A stretch of DNA of 42,584 bases from Pseudonocardia xinjiangensis (GTDB taxonomy: Bacteria; Actinomycetota; Actinomycetes; Mycobacteriales; Pseudonocardiaceae), in assembly GCF_012911925.1 (NCBI RefSeq), contig NZ_JAAXKY010000055.1:1-42584 (forward strand), read 5' to 3'. A program made the translations under genes and the position numbers. The notes under the pieces are model-generated. The model searched no databases. It worked only from the letters and a program-made list of their open reading frames with translations, and had not been told where the DNA came from. Positions 18,523-27,319 of this stretch are shown here, piece after piece. Each line of letters starts with the position of its first letter. Positions within the stretch are counted from its first letter, which is position 1.

Positions 18523-19527
18523 TCAGGTACCCGCTGCGGCGCGCAGCGACTCGCGCAGCGAGCCGAGAGTTGCGAAGACCGCCGAGGGCTCGTACCCGCA
18601 GTGGGCCATGCAGTTCTCGCAGCGCGGGTCGTTGCCCCGTCCGAAGGCCGACCAGTCCGTGTCCTCCACCAGTTCCTTGTAGGTCTGCACGTAGCCGTCG
18701 TCGAGCAGGTAGCAGGGGCGCTGCCAGCCCAGCAGCGAGTAGGACGGGATCGCCCACGCGGTGCAGGCGAGGTCGACCTTGCCCTCGAGGAAGTCGAGGA
18801 AGATCGGGGAGTGGTTGAGCCGCCACTTCTTGCGCCTGCCCCCGTCGAAGGCCTTGCGGAACAGCTCGCGGGTCTGCTCGACGCCCAGCCAGTGCTCCTG
18901 GTCGGGGGCCTTCTCGTAGGCGTAGGCCGGCGAGATCTGCATGTTGTCGATGCCGAGCTCGTCGTTGAGGTAGTCGAGGACGTCGATCACGTCCTGCGGC
19001 GTGTCGGTGTTGAAGAAGGTGGTGTTCGTGTTGACCCGGAACCCCTTCTCCTTCGCCAGCTTGATCGCGTCGACCGCCTGGTCGAACACCCCGTCCTTGC
19101 ACACCGAGGCGTCGTGGCGGTCGCGCAGGCCGTCGATGTGCACCATCCACGCGAAGTTCTTGTGCGGGGTGAAGCGGTGCAGGTGCTTGGGCAGCAGCAC
19201 CGCGTTCGTGCAGAGGAAGACGATCTTCCCGCGGGCGAGCAGCTGACGGACGATCTCGTCGATCTCCTTGTGCATCAGCGGCTCGCCACCGGCGATGGAG
19301 ACCATCGGCGCGCCGCTCTCCTCGATGGCGCCGACCGCCTGCTCGACGGACATCCGCTGCTTCAGCAGCGACGCGGGCTGTTCGATCTTCCCGCAGCCGG
19401 CGCACTTGAGGTTGCACGCGAACAGCGGCTCCAGCTCGACCAGGAGCGGGAACTTCTCCACCCGCTTGATCTTCTGCTTCATCAGGTACGTGGCGAGTCG
19501 AATGGACTGGCGCATGGGCATGGGCAT
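18523..19527 (-). CDS. hpnH: Adenosylhopane synthase, radical SAM protein HpnH
   Basis: A 334-residue radical SAM enzyme that joins the 5'-deoxyadenosyl group of SAM to diploptene to give adenosylhopane, the entry to C35 extended hopanoids. The cluster cysteines are Cys38, Cys42 and Cys45 in ACNLKCAGC, followed by SIAGGEPLMH. A C-terminal cysteine-rich part (CENCMAHCGYEPSA) typical of HpnH is present. The start ATG 19527 begins a short Met-Pro repeat and is preceded by a strong AAGGAGGTGA. It is the last gene of the operon, directly after the HpnG-IspH gene. HpnG removes adenine from the HpnH product, so the two act in sequence. Confidence 0.95.
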   Translation of the reverse strand: MPMPMRQSIRLATYLMKQKIKRVEKFPLLVELEPLFACNLKCAGCGKIEQPASLLKQRMSVEQAVGAIEESGAPMVSIAGGEPLMHKEIDEIVRQLLARGKIVFLCTNAVLLPKHLHRFTPHKNFAWMVHIDGLRDRHDASVCKDGVFDQAVDAIKLAKEKGFRVNTNTTFFNTDTPQDVIDVLDYLNDELGIDNMQISPAYAYEKAPDQEHWLGVEQTRELFRKAFDGGRRKKWRLNHSPIFLDFLEGKVDLACTAWAIPSYSLLGWQRPCYLLDDGYVQTYKELVEDTDWSAFGRGNDPRCENCMAHCGYEPSAVFATLGSLRESLRAAAGT

Positions 19528-19529
19528 GG

Positions 19530-21026
19530 TCAGCTCACCTCCTTGGGCAGGGTGAATGTGATGGACTCGGTCCCGGTGGTGGCCGTCGTGACGGTCACCG
19601 GTCCGAGACCGGACAGGCAGGACACCACGTCGTCGACGAGGTGGTCGGGCGCGGACGCACCGGCGGTGACACCGACGCGGTGCACCCCGGCGAGCCAGCG
19701 CAGGTCGAGCTCGCCGACGTCGTCGACGAGGTGGGCAGGCACGCCGTCGCGGCCGGCGACCTCCGCCAGCCGTCGCGAGTTCGAGGAGTTGGGCGAGCCG
19801 ACCACCAGCACCAGGTCCGCGGTGGCGGCGACGGCGCGCACCGCGCGCTGGCGGTTGGTCGTGGCGTAGCAGATGTCGTCGCGCCGGGGCCCGGCCAGGC
19901 CGGGGAACCGCCCGCGCAGCACGTCGGCGATCTCCTCGGCCTCGTCGACGGCGAGCGTGGTCTGCATCGCGTACGCCACCCGGCCCGCGTCGCGGGGCTG
20001 CACCGTCCTGGCGGCGGCGACGTCCTCGACCACGACGACGTCGTCCGGCGCCTCCCCGACGGTGCCCTCGACCTCCTCGTGCTCGGAGTGGCCGATCAGG
20101 AAGACGGTGTTGCCGCGGTCGGAGTACCGGCGGACCTCGGTGTGCACCTTGGCGACCAGCGGACAGGTCGCGTCGATCACCGACAGGTCGCGCACCCTGG
20201 CCTGGTCGCGTACCGCGGGGGCGACCCCGTGGGCGGCGAGCACGGCGACCGCTCCGCGCGGGATCTCCTCGACCTCCTGGACGAACACCGCGCCGCGGCT
20301 CTCCAGCCCGCGCACCACGTGGGCGTTGTGCACGATCTGGCGGCGCACGTAGACCGGCGCCCCGAAGCGGACCAGCGCCCGGTCGACGACCTCGATGGCG
20401 CGCTCGACCCCCGCGCAGAACGACCGCGGCTCGGCGAGCTCGACGGTCCGCGGCCCGGTGGCGGCCAGCCAGTCGCGCAGCGCGGGCGCCGCGCGGCGCA
20501 GGCACCGCAGGGCGGCCACTCCGCGCACGACCGTGCCGGGGCGGTACAGGGCCGCCGACGGCGTGTCGACCACGGCGCGGACCACCGCGAACGGTCCACC
20601 GCCTGCTCCGGCCGCGAGCCAGGCCGACTCGGTGTCGACGGTCAGCGCGCCGCTGCGGGCGAGCTCGGCGCGGCGGGCCCCGTCCACCACGACGGGGCTG
20701 GAGAGGACCGGGCCGACGTGGACGCGCAGCCCGCACCGGCGCAGTGCCGCCGCCAACGGGGCCGCGGTCGGCACCGGGACGGGGTCGTGCCCGTCGCGCC
20801 GCACCTCGTCGGCGACCACGAGGTCGCCGGGGCGCAGCCGGTCGTCGAGCGCGCCGGCGACCCCCACGACGAGGACGGGACGCGGCCCGGTCGCCGCGAG
20901 CGCGGCCGCCGCGGTGGCCGCCCGGCGCGGGCCGAACCCCGTGCGGAGGACCTCGGTGGCGCCGAGCGGCGCGGCGACGGCGGCCCGCTCCACCCGCAGC
21001 GGGGTGCACACGACGGGGGTGGTCAT
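19530..21026 (-). CDS. Fusion of HpnG-type hopanoid nucleoside phosphorylase and IspH (HMBPP reductase)
   Basis: A 498-residue protein with two enzymes in one chain. Residues 1-~190 are a nucleoside-phosphorylase-fold domain (VVGVAGAL, RPGDLVVADEV, VDTESAWLA) of the HpnG type, which converts adenosylhopane to ribosylhopane. Residues ~195-498 are a complete IspH: [4Fe-4S] ligands Cys204 (SFCAGVERA), Cys288 (DATCPLVAKVH) and Cys386 (DDICYATTNRQ), histidines in HNAHVV, AAHGV and GHSEHEEVEG, and the SPNSSNSRRL and TAGASAPDHL segments. IspH makes IPP and DMAPP, the first precursors of the pathway, while HpnG acts near its end. The start overlaps the shc stop (ATGA). Nothing indicates that either half is inactive. 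I cannot tell whether this is the only ispH of the genome. Confidence 0.92.
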   Translation of the reverse strand: MTTPVVCTPLRVERAAVAAPLGATEVLRTGFGPRRAATAAAALAATGPRPVLVVGVAGALDDRLRPGDLVVADEVRRDGHDPVPVPTAAPLAAALRRCGLRVHVGPVLSSPVVVDGARRAELARSGALTVDTESAWLAAGAGGGPFAVVRAVVDTPSAALYRPGTVVRGVAALRCLRRAAPALRDWLAATGPRTVELAEPRSFCAGVERAIEVVDRALVRFGAPVYVRRQIVHNAHVVRGLESRGAVFVQEVEEIPRGAVAVLAAHGVAPAVRDQARVRDLSVIDATCPLVAKVHTEVRRYSDRGNTVFLIGHSEHEEVEGTVGEAPDDVVVVEDVAAARTVQPRDAGRVAYAMQTTLAVDEAEEIADVLRGRFPGLAGPRRDDICYATTNRQRAVRAVAATADLVLVVGSPNSSNSRRLAEVAGRDGVPAHLVDDVGELDLRWLAGVHRVGVTAGASAPDHLVDDVVSCLSGLGPVTVTTATTGTESITFTLPKEVS

Positions 21027-22945
21027 CGTTGTCCGCCCAGGTACCGGCCGAGCGCCGAGACCGGGAACACCATGCGGTAGAGGTGGTAGCGGATGTAGAA
21101 GGCGCCGGGGAACCCGGTGCCGGTGAACTCCGGCTCGTCCCACGAGCCGTCGTCGAGCTGCGTGTCGACCAGCCACCGCACCCCGCGTTCGACGGTGTCC
21201 GAGCGCTCACCGGCCGCGAGCAGCGCGAGCAGCGCCCACGCCGTCTGGGACGCGGTGGACGTTCCCCGCCCGGACCAGGCCGGGTCGGCGTAGGACCGGA
21301 TGTCCTCGCCCCAGCCGCCGTCGGGGTTCTGGTGGAGCTCCAGCCAGCGCACCGCGCCCCGGATCGCGGGCGACGACTCGGGCACCCCGGCGGCGATGAG
21401 GGCCGGGACCACCCCGCCCGTGCCGTAGACGTAGTTGGCCCCCCACCGGCCGAACCACGACCCGTCCTGCTCCTGGGCGGCCAGCAGCCACGCGACGCCG
21501 CGGCGGCAGGCCTGCGACCCCGAGAGCCCTTCGGCCACGAGCATCTCCACCACGTGGGCGGTGACGTCGGCCGACGGCGGGTCGATCACCGCGCCGAAGT
21601 CGCAGAAGGGCAGTTTCGTGATGAGCTCGCGGGTGTTGTCGGCGTCGAACGCGCCCCAGCCGCCGTCCCGCGACTGCATGCCCACGGTCCAGTCCACCCC
21701 GCGGTCGATCGCCGCGCGCATCCGCGCGGGCTCGGGGTGCGCGACGCGGCGCAGCGCCAGCACGACCTCGGCCGTGTCGTCGATGTCCGGGTAGCCGTCG
21801 TTGTCGAACTCGAACGCCCACCCGCCCGGTGCCAGCTGCGGCCTGCGCACCGCCCAGTCGCCGGTGACGCGGACCTCCTCGACGAGCATCCAGTCCGCGG
21901 CGCGCACCACGGCCGGGTCGTCGGGAGCGACACCGGCGTCCAGCAGGGCCGTGACGGCCAGGCAGGTGTCCCACACCGGCGACTGGCAGGCCTCCAGCCT
22001 GCGGACCCACCCGTCGGGGGTGTGCTCGCGGACCAGGAAGCGGTCGAGCCCCGTGATGCCGGCCTTCATCGCGGGATGATCCATCGGGTAGCCGAGGAGG
22101 TGCAGGCAGAGCAGCGAGTACACCCACGGCGGCTGGATGCCGCCCCAGGAGCCGTCGGCCTCCTGACGGGCGAGCACCCACTCGGCGGCGCGGCGCATCG
22201 CCAACCTGCGCAGCGGCCGCATCGGGTGGCGGGAGTAACGGTGCAGCACCGTGTCGAGACGCTGGAACGCCCCCGCCCAGGACCACAGCGGGGCCCGGCG
22301 CGGCCGGGCGGCCTGCCGCTGCCCCGGGGTCAGCCGTTCCTGCGGGCAGCGCAGCTCGTCGATGCCGAACGGCAACGGCCGTGCCGGGCGCAGGGTGGCC
22401 ACGACCGTCAGCGGGACCACGGTCTGGCGGGCCCAGCAGGCCCAGTCGTAGACGTTGAGCGGGAACCAGCGCGGCAGGAACACCATCTCCGGCGGCATGT
22501 CGGGCAGCTCGTCCCACGACCACAGCCCGAACAGCGCGAGCCAGATCCTGGTGAAGACCCGGCTGTTCTCCGCCCCGCCCCACGCGAGCACGAACTTCTG
22601 CGCGCGCTGCATGTGCTCGGCGTCCGGCGGGTCGCCTGCCAGCCGCAGCGCCACCCAGGCCTCGACGGTGGTCGAGAGGTCGCCGGGACCGCCACGGAAG
22701 TTCGCCCAGGTGCCGTCGGCCCGTTGCTGGGAACGGATCCAGCGGGCGGCCTCCTCGGTCTCCTGGTCCTCGCGGATGCCGAGGAACTCCCGCAGCAGGA
22801 GGTCCTCGGCGTCCATCGTCACGTTCGTCTCGAGCTCGCCCTTCCACCAGCCCTGCTCGTCCTGCTGGGACCGGAGGAACCCGACGGCGGCGTCGAGTGC
22901 CGAGTGCAGACTGCGTGAGGTGGTCTCCGGCGCGGTGAGGGTCAT
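21023..22945 (-). CDS. shc: Squalene-hopene cyclase
   Basis: A 640-residue class II triterpene cyclase that folds squalene into hopene/hopanol at the membrane. The protonating DxDD motif is DIDD at 387-390, followed by TAEVV. QW-type repeats are spread along the chain, for example QADEQGWW-like QDEQGWW near the start, QEADGSWGG at ~261-269, QSRDGGWGAF, QEQDGSWFG, QNPDGGWGE and QLDDGSWDE. Length and motif order are normal. The start ATG 22945 overlaps the preceding stop by one base (TGATG), and the stop overlaps the HpnG-IspH start, so translation is coupled through the operon. It is the defining gene of the cluster. Confidence 0.97.
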   Translation of the reverse strand: MTLTAPETTSRSLHSALDAAVGFLRSQQDEQGWWKGELETNVTMDAEDLLLREFLGIREDQETEEAARWIRSQQRADGTWANFRGGPGDLSTTVEAWVALRLAGDPPDAEHMQRAQKFVLAWGGAENSRVFTRIWLALFGLWSWDELPDMPPEMVFLPRWFPLNVYDWACWARQTVVPLTVVATLRPARPLPFGIDELRCPQERLTPGQRQAARPRRAPLWSWAGAFQRLDTVLHRYSRHPMRPLRRLAMRRAAEWVLARQEADGSWGGIQPPWVYSLLCLHLLGYPMDHPAMKAGITGLDRFLVREHTPDGWVRRLEACQSPVWDTCLAVTALLDAGVAPDDPAVVRAADWMLVEEVRVTGDWAVRRPQLAPGGWAFEFDNDGYPDIDDTAEVVLALRRVAHPEPARMRAAIDRGVDWTVGMQSRDGGWGAFDADNTRELITKLPFCDFGAVIDPPSADVTAHVVEMLVAEGLSGSQACRRGVAWLLAAQEQDGSWFGRWGANYVYGTGGVVPALIAAGVPESSPAIRGAVRWLELHQNPDGGWGEDIRSYADPAWSGRGTSTASQTAWALLALLAAGERSDTVERGVRWLVDTQLDDGSWDEPEFTGTGFPGAFYIRYHLYRMVFPVSALGRYLGGQR

Positions 22946-23973
22946 CAGAACTCCCGGTCGGTGAGGTGACGGCCGAGTGCGACGAGCTCGGCGCGGGTGA
23001 CGTCGGGAAGCTCGACGCCCGCGAGTGCCTTCTCGGCGAGCGACATCCGCCTGCGTGCCTCGGCCGCGGCCCAGTCGCGGCCTCCGCCGGACTCGACGAG
23101 GGCGGCCGCGCGGCGCAGCTCGGGCTCGGTGTCCGTGCCGGTTCCAGTGAGCCAGCGCGCCAGGTCCCGCCCCGCCGTCCCCCCGTGGTGCACGGCGTAG
23201 GTCACCGGCAGCGACTTCTTGCGCGAGCGCAGGTCCGACAGCACGGGCTTGCCGGTCACCGCGGGGTCGCCCCAGATCCCGAGCAGGTCGTCGACGAGCT
23301 GGAACGCGGCCCCGAGCTCGGCACCGTAGGTGCGCAGTGCCGCGGTGAGCGCAGCGTCGGCGCCCGCGAGCACCGCCCCGACCTCCGCGCTCACGGCGAG
23401 CAGCGCGCCGGTCTTGCCCGCGGCCATCGCGAGGCACTCGTCCACCGCGACGTCCGTGCGCCGCTCGAACGCGATGTCCTCGGCCTGGCCGCGGATCAGC
23501 TCGCGGGTGGTGCCGGTGACCAGCCAGGCCGCGCGGGCCGCGTGTGGCGACTCGGCTTCCAGCAGCACCTCGACGGCGAGCGCGAGCAGCGCGTCGCCCG
23601 TGAGGATCGCCGAGGGGGCACCCCACTGCGCCCACACCGTGCGGCGGTGCCTGCGCTCCGTGTCACCGTCCATCAGGTCGTCGTGCAGGAGCGAGAAGTT
23701 GTGCACGAGCTCGACGGCGACCGCACCGGGCAGGCCCGCCGCGGCCGTCGCGCCTGCCGCCTCGGCCGACAGGAGCGCGAGCGCGGGCCGCACGGCCTTC
23801 CCACCGCCGTTGCCGGGCGAACCGTCCAGCTCGGTCCAGCCCAGGTGGTAGGACGCCTGCTCGCGGCTCGCGGGATCGAGCCGGGCGACGGCCGCCCGCA
23901 GCCCGGGGGTGACGATCTCGCGGCACCGCCGGAGCACGGCGGTGGCGGTGTCGGTGGCGGTGGACGCGGTCAT
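22945..23973 (-). CDS. Polyprenyl diphosphate synthase (probably farnesyl diphosphate for squalene)
   Basis: A 342-residue trans-isoprenyl diphosphate synthase. The first aspartate-rich motif is DDLMD at 98-102 and the second is in QLVDDLLGIWGDP around 228-236, where Gly replaces the last Asp, a form common in actinobacterial members. GGGKAVRPAL matches the GKxxRP diphosphate-binding motif, and KPVLSDLRSRKKSLPV is also typical. Its place between hpnE and shc implies it supplies C15 farnesyl diphosphate to HpnC/HpnD; longer products cannot be excluded from sequence. ATG 23973 overlaps the hpnE stop (ATGA) and follows an AAGGGG-type site. Confidence 0.92.
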   Translation of the reverse strand: MTASTATDTATAVLRRCREIVTPGLRAAVARLDPASREQASYHLGWTELDGSPGNGGGKAVRPALALLSAEAAGATAAAGLPGAVAVELVHNFSLLHDDLMDGDTERRHRRTVWAQWGAPSAILTGDALLALAVEVLLEAESPHAARAAWLVTGTTRELIRGQAEDIAFERRTDVAVDECLAMAAGKTGALLAVSAEVGAVLAGADAALTAALRTYGAELGAAFQLVDDLLGIWGDPAVTGKPVLSDLRSRKKSLPVTYAVHHGGTAGRDLARWLTGTGTDTEPELRRAAALVESGGGRDWAAAEARRRMSLAEKALAGVELPDVTRAELVALGRHLTDREF

Positions 23974-25358
23974 ATCGCGACCCCTTCCGCGCGGGCCGGC
24001 GTGCCGGCACCGGCGAGCACGGCGTCGGCCGCGGCGTTCCCGCTGCGTACCGCGCCCTCCATCGTGGCGGGCCACCCGGTGGCGGTCCACGATCCGGCGA
24101 GGAACAGGCCGGCGGCCCTGGTGGCGGGGGGCGGGCGCAACGCACCGGAACCCGGCGCCGGGCGGAACGTGGCGTGCGGTTCCCGCGTCACGAAGAAGTC
24201 CAGCACCCGCGCGTCGCGGGCGGCGGGCAGCAGCGCCGCCAGCGCAGGCAACATCTGCTCCCGCAACCGGGCGGTCGGCGTGCGGATCAGGTCGTCCGCC
24301 GCCGACAGGGACACCGCGACGTACTGCGCGGGCGCGGGGTGCACCCGGCGCAGCCCGGACTGCTCCGTGCGGTCGAACACCCATTGCAGCGGGCTGTCAA
24401 CAGCCGCCAGGAAGGGAACGCCGAGCACCCGCCGGTCGTAGACGACGTGCACGTTGACGATCGGCGAGCTGCCCAGCGCAGCGGACCACCCGTCCGGCAG
24501 GTCCAGCACCCCCTCCGGCACCAGCCGTTCCGTTGCCGCGGGCGGCACGGCGCAGATCATCTGATCGACCACGGTCTCCTCCACCCTCTCGCCCTCCCGT
24601 TCGGAGCTGAGCTGCCAGCCGTCAGCTGTCCGCTCGAGCGCGCGGACCTTCGTCGAGATGCGGACCCGCACCCCGGCCGCGCGCAGTGCGCGTCCCGCCG
24701 CGTCGTCGTGCAACCGGCCCAGCGGCACCCGGGACCAGCCGATGTCACCTGCCGCCGCGTCGGTGAGCAGCCCGAGCTGGAAGACGGTGGCGGCGGGCGC
24801 GAGTGAGGCGGTGTCCGCCCCGGCGTTCAGCGTCGCCACCCCGACCAGGTCCCACAGCGCCTCGATGGCCCGGCGGCTCTGGCCGTGCTCGGCGAGCCAC
24901 CGCCCGAAGCTGACGGCGTCGGTGGCGGGGTCGGCGGGATCGACCCCGCGCAGCGCCAGCGCCGCCCCGACCAGCCGTAGGCGGTCCACGACGGGGAGCG
25001 GGCGGTGACGCAGCAGCGCCCCCGCGAGATGCAGGGGCGCGGGGAGCCGGGACCGGCGCAGCCGGCCGGGCCGCCGCCCGGGGATGTGCACGGGGATGTC
25101 CAGCCGGTCCTGCAGCGTCACCAGGTCGGTGACACCGAGGCGGTGCAGCAGCTCGCGGTAGGCGGTGCAGCACCGCAGGAACACGTGTTGTCCGTTGTCG
25201 ACGTCGAGCTCGCCGCGGCGGAACGAGGACGCGAGGCCGCCCAGCCGGGGCCGCGACTCCAGCAGCGTCACGGCGCAGCCCGCGTCGGCGCAGCGCAACG
25301 CGGCCGCGATCCCCGCCAGACCGCCGCCGACCACCCCGACCCGTACAGGAGCACTCAT
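23970..25358 (-). CDS. hpnE: Hydroxysqualene dehydroxylase HpnE
   Basis: A 462-residue FAD-dependent amine-oxidase/desaturase-family protein that reduces hydroxysqualene to squalene, the last step of the HpnCDE route. The N-terminal dinucleotide-binding fingerprint GVVGGGLAGIAAAL and ESRPRLGGLASSF are clear. The C-terminal FAD-contact segment LAGSWTATGWPATMEGAVRSG is typical. ATG 25358 overlaps the hpnD stop, and the stop overlaps the polyprenyl synthase start. HpnE with HpnC and HpnD replaces the single squalene synthase used elsewhere, which is the usual bacterial arrangement. Confidence 0.95.
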   Translation of the reverse strand: MSAPVRVGVVGGGLAGIAAALRCADAGCAVTLLESRPRLGGLASSFRRGELDVDNGQHVFLRCCTAYRELLHRLGVTDLVTLQDRLDIPVHIPGRRPGRLRRSRLPAPLHLAGALLRHRPLPVVDRLRLVGAALALRGVDPADPATDAVSFGRWLAEHGQSRRAIEALWDLVGVATLNAGADTASLAPAATVFQLGLLTDAAAGDIGWSRVPLGRLHDDAAGRALRAAGVRVRISTKVRALERTADGWQLSSEREGERVEETVVDQMICAVPPAATERLVPEGVLDLPDGWSAALGSSPIVNVHVVYDRRVLGVPFLAAVDSPLQWVFDRTEQSGLRRVHPAPAQYVAVSLSAADDLIRTPTARLREQMLPALAALLPAARDARVLDFFVTREPHATFRPAPGSGALRPPPATRAAGLFLAGSWTATGWPATMEGAVRSGNAAADAVLAGAGTPARAEGVAI

Positions 25359-26266
25359 GAGGTGCCGGCTCCCACCGGAGCGCGTCCCGACAGCGCCCGC
25401 GCCGCCACCGCGGCCTTCTGCCAGCCCGAGAGCGACCGCCGCTGGTGGTAGACCGACGGCGGGTCGGCCGCGATGTCCTCCAGCAGCTTCCGGTAGATGC
25501 CCGACATCGCGGTCACGCAGGCGGAGCTGCGCCGGTCGAGCAGCGGCACCAGCTGCAGGCCCTCGGCGTACCACCCGCGGGCCCGCTCCGCGCTGAACGT
25601 GATCAGCTCGGCCAGGCCGCCGGTCTTGTCGACCAGCACGTCGTGCTCGTCGAGGACCAGCTCGACGCCGAAGCGCTCCAGCTCGGCGCGGGGCAGGTAG
25701 ATGCGGCCGTGCTGCAGGTCCTCGCGGATGTCGCGCAGGATGTTGGTCTGCTGCAGCGCGATGCCCAGCACGTCGGCGTAGCGGGCGGCCTCGGGGTCCG
25801 GGCTGGAACCGAAGATGCCCAGGCACAGCCGCCCCACCGAGCCGGCCACGCAGCGGCAGTAGCCGACCATGTCGTCGAACGTCTCGTAGAAGCAGGCCGC
25901 CGTGTCCGACTGGGCGTCCATCGCGACGTCCGCCTCCACACCGTCGACGAGCTCGTCGAACGCCCCCAGCGGGATCGGGTACCGCGTCGCCGCGTCGGTC
26001 ACCGCCACCAGCACGGGGTCGGCCGGGTCCGGGGGCCTGCGCAGCGACTGCCGGACGTCGGCCAACGCGCTCACCTTCTCCGCGGTGGGTAGGTCCCCGT
26101 CGCCGATGTCGTCGATCCGCCGGGCGAGGGCGTACACCGCGCAGAGCGCCGCGCGCTTCGCGGGCGGCAGCAGCCGGATGCCGTAGTAGAAGTTGCGGGC
26201 CTCCCGCCGGGTGATGGCGTCGCACGCCTGGTAGGCGTCGTCGAGGGGGGTCCGTGGCGGGGTCAC
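25355..26266 (-). CDS. hpnD: Presqualene diphosphate synthase HpnD
   Basis: A 303-residue head-to-head prenyl synthase that condenses two farnesyl diphosphates to presqualene diphosphate. Both aspartate-rich motifs are intact: DDIGD at 52-56 in ARRIDDIGDGDL, and NILRDIREDL with Asp179 and Asp183. Conserved ARNFYYGIRLLP and HGRIYLP segments are present. The chosen start is GTG 26266, which overlaps the hpnC stop (GTGA); the frame is open further upstream but that part lies inside hpnC and does not resemble the family. The next gene, hpnE, overlaps the stop by 4 bases. Confidence 0.95.
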   Translation of the reverse strand: MTPPRTPLDDAYQACDAITRREARNFYYGIRLLPPAKRAALCAVYALARRIDDIGDGDLPTAEKVSALADVRQSLRRPPDPADPVLVAVTDAATRYPIPLGAFDELVDGVEADVAMDAQSDTAACFYETFDDMVGYCRCVAGSVGRLCLGIFGSSPDPEAARYADVLGIALQQTNILRDIREDLQHGRIYLPRAELERFGVELVLDEHDVLVDKTGGLAELITFSAERARGWYAEGLQLVPLLDRRSSACVTAMSGIYRKLLEDIAADPPSVYHQRRSLSGWQKAAVAARALSGRAPVGAGTS

Positions 26267-27201
26267 AGAGCACTCCGGATCAGTTCGGGGACGAGGTGCC
26301 GGATGACGTCGCGCCGCCGGGCCGCCGGCGAGCCGGCCAGCACATCCCACTCGGCGCGACGCAATGCGTCGGCGGCAGCACGGCCGCCGGCCACGTAGCC
26401 GGCGACAGCGAGACGGGCCCAGCCGTGCAGGGTCCTCACGACGGCGGCACCCTCGTCGAGCAACGCCACCGCGCGAGCGGTCTCATGGGCGATCAGTCTG
26501 CGCAGCGCGGGTGACGCGCTGGCCGACCACAGATCGCCCTGGTCATGCCGAGCCTCGCCGACGGCAGCGCCGGCGACATCGCTCGTATTGGTGATTCCGA
26601 AGCGGTCGAGGTCCTCCAGCGGGAGGTAGATGCGCCCCCGGTCGCGGTCCTCCGCGACGTCCTGCCAGTGCTCCAGCAGCTGCAGCGCGGTGGAGACCTG
26701 GTCGGCGGCGCGCTCGACGGCTCCTCCCGGCGGGGCGTCGACCTCGAACACGGCGAGGACGAGGCGGCCGATCGGCTCGGCCGAGAGAGCGCAGTAGCCG
26801 AGCAGCTCGTCCCAGGTCCGGTACCGCGTGACCTGCTGGTCCTGGAGGTTGGCCGCGATCAGCCGGTCGAACGGTTCCTGCGGCAGGCCGCCGTCGCGCA
26901 CGACGGGAACCAGCCTGCGCAGGACCGGCGCCCGGGGGCCGGTGCCGTCGGGCGACCAGACCGTGCCGAGGTCGTCGGCGAAGGCGCGCAGCTCGGCGGC
27001 CCGGTCGCCGTCGGCCTCGTCACCGAGGTCGTCGATCGTGCGGACCACGTCGTAGACCGCGTGCAGCCGGGTGCGCACCCGGGCGGGCAGCACACGGAGC
27101 GCAACGGGGAAGTTCTCGGCCTGCTCGGCCTGCCGGAGCCGCGCCTCGGCACCGGGGAGCGGCATGGCGGACGCACCCTGGGCCGGCCGCGATTCGCGCA
27201 T
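26263..27201 (-). CDS. hpnC: Hydroxysqualene synthase HpnC
   Basis: A 312-residue squalene/phytoene-synthase-fold protein that turns presqualene diphosphate into hydroxysqualene. The first aspartate motif is DDLGD at 57-61 in VRTIDDLGDEADG. The second region reads LQLLEHWQDVAEDRDRGRIYLP, with the first Asp of the usual motif replaced, as is typical of HpnC compared with HpnD. ENFPVALRVLP near the N-terminus is a clear HpnC mark. ATG 27201 lacks a good ribosome site; an in-frame ATG 27165 is the alternative. It is the first gene of the hopanoid operon, next to the AT-rich promoter gap shared with the divergent PucR regulator. Confidence 0.93.
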   Translation of the reverse strand: MRESRPAQGASAMPLPGAEARLRQAEQAENFPVALRVLPARVRTRLHAVYDVVRTIDDLGDEADGDRAAELRAFADDLGTVWSPDGTGPRAPVLRRLVPVVRDGGLPQEPFDRLIAANLQDQQVTRYRTWDELLGYCALSAEPIGRLVLAVFEVDAPPGGAVERAADQVSTALQLLEHWQDVAEDRDRGRIYLPLEDLDRFGITNTSDVAGAAVGEARHDQGDLWSASASPALRRLIAHETARAVALLDEGAAVVRTLHGWARLAVAGYVAGGRAAADALRRAEWDVLAGSPAARRRDVIRHLVPELIRSAL

Positions 27202-27244
27202 GAGCCGATGTTGCCCGGGAACTGCCGCCGTCTCTGCGCATCTG

Positions 27245-27274
27245 TGGTTAATTATTTAGGTGCGATTTTGTCAA
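27245..27274 (-). promoter_or_regulatory. Probable promoter of the hopanoid operon
   Basis: On the reverse strand a consensus -35 box TTGACA lies at 27274-27269. An AT-rich stretch (TAATTAACCA, about 27254-27245) follows at a distance where a -10 box is expected. The hpnC start is roughly 45 bases further on. AT-rich sequence is rare in this window, which supports the call; the exact -10 is uncertain. Confidence 0.45.
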
Positions 27275-27297
27275 TCTCGTACAACTCGGGCGCTGGA

Positions 27298-27315
27298 TAC
27301 GCCCGGACAGGCGTA
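27298..27315. promoter_or_regulatory. Inverted repeat just upstream of the PucR gene
   Basis: TACGCC (27298-27303) and GGCGTA (27310-27315) are perfect 6-bp arms around CGGACA, ending 4 bases before the regulator start. It could be an autoregulatory operator or a 5'-UTR hairpin. Confidence 0.3.
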
Positions 27316-27319
27316 GAAG

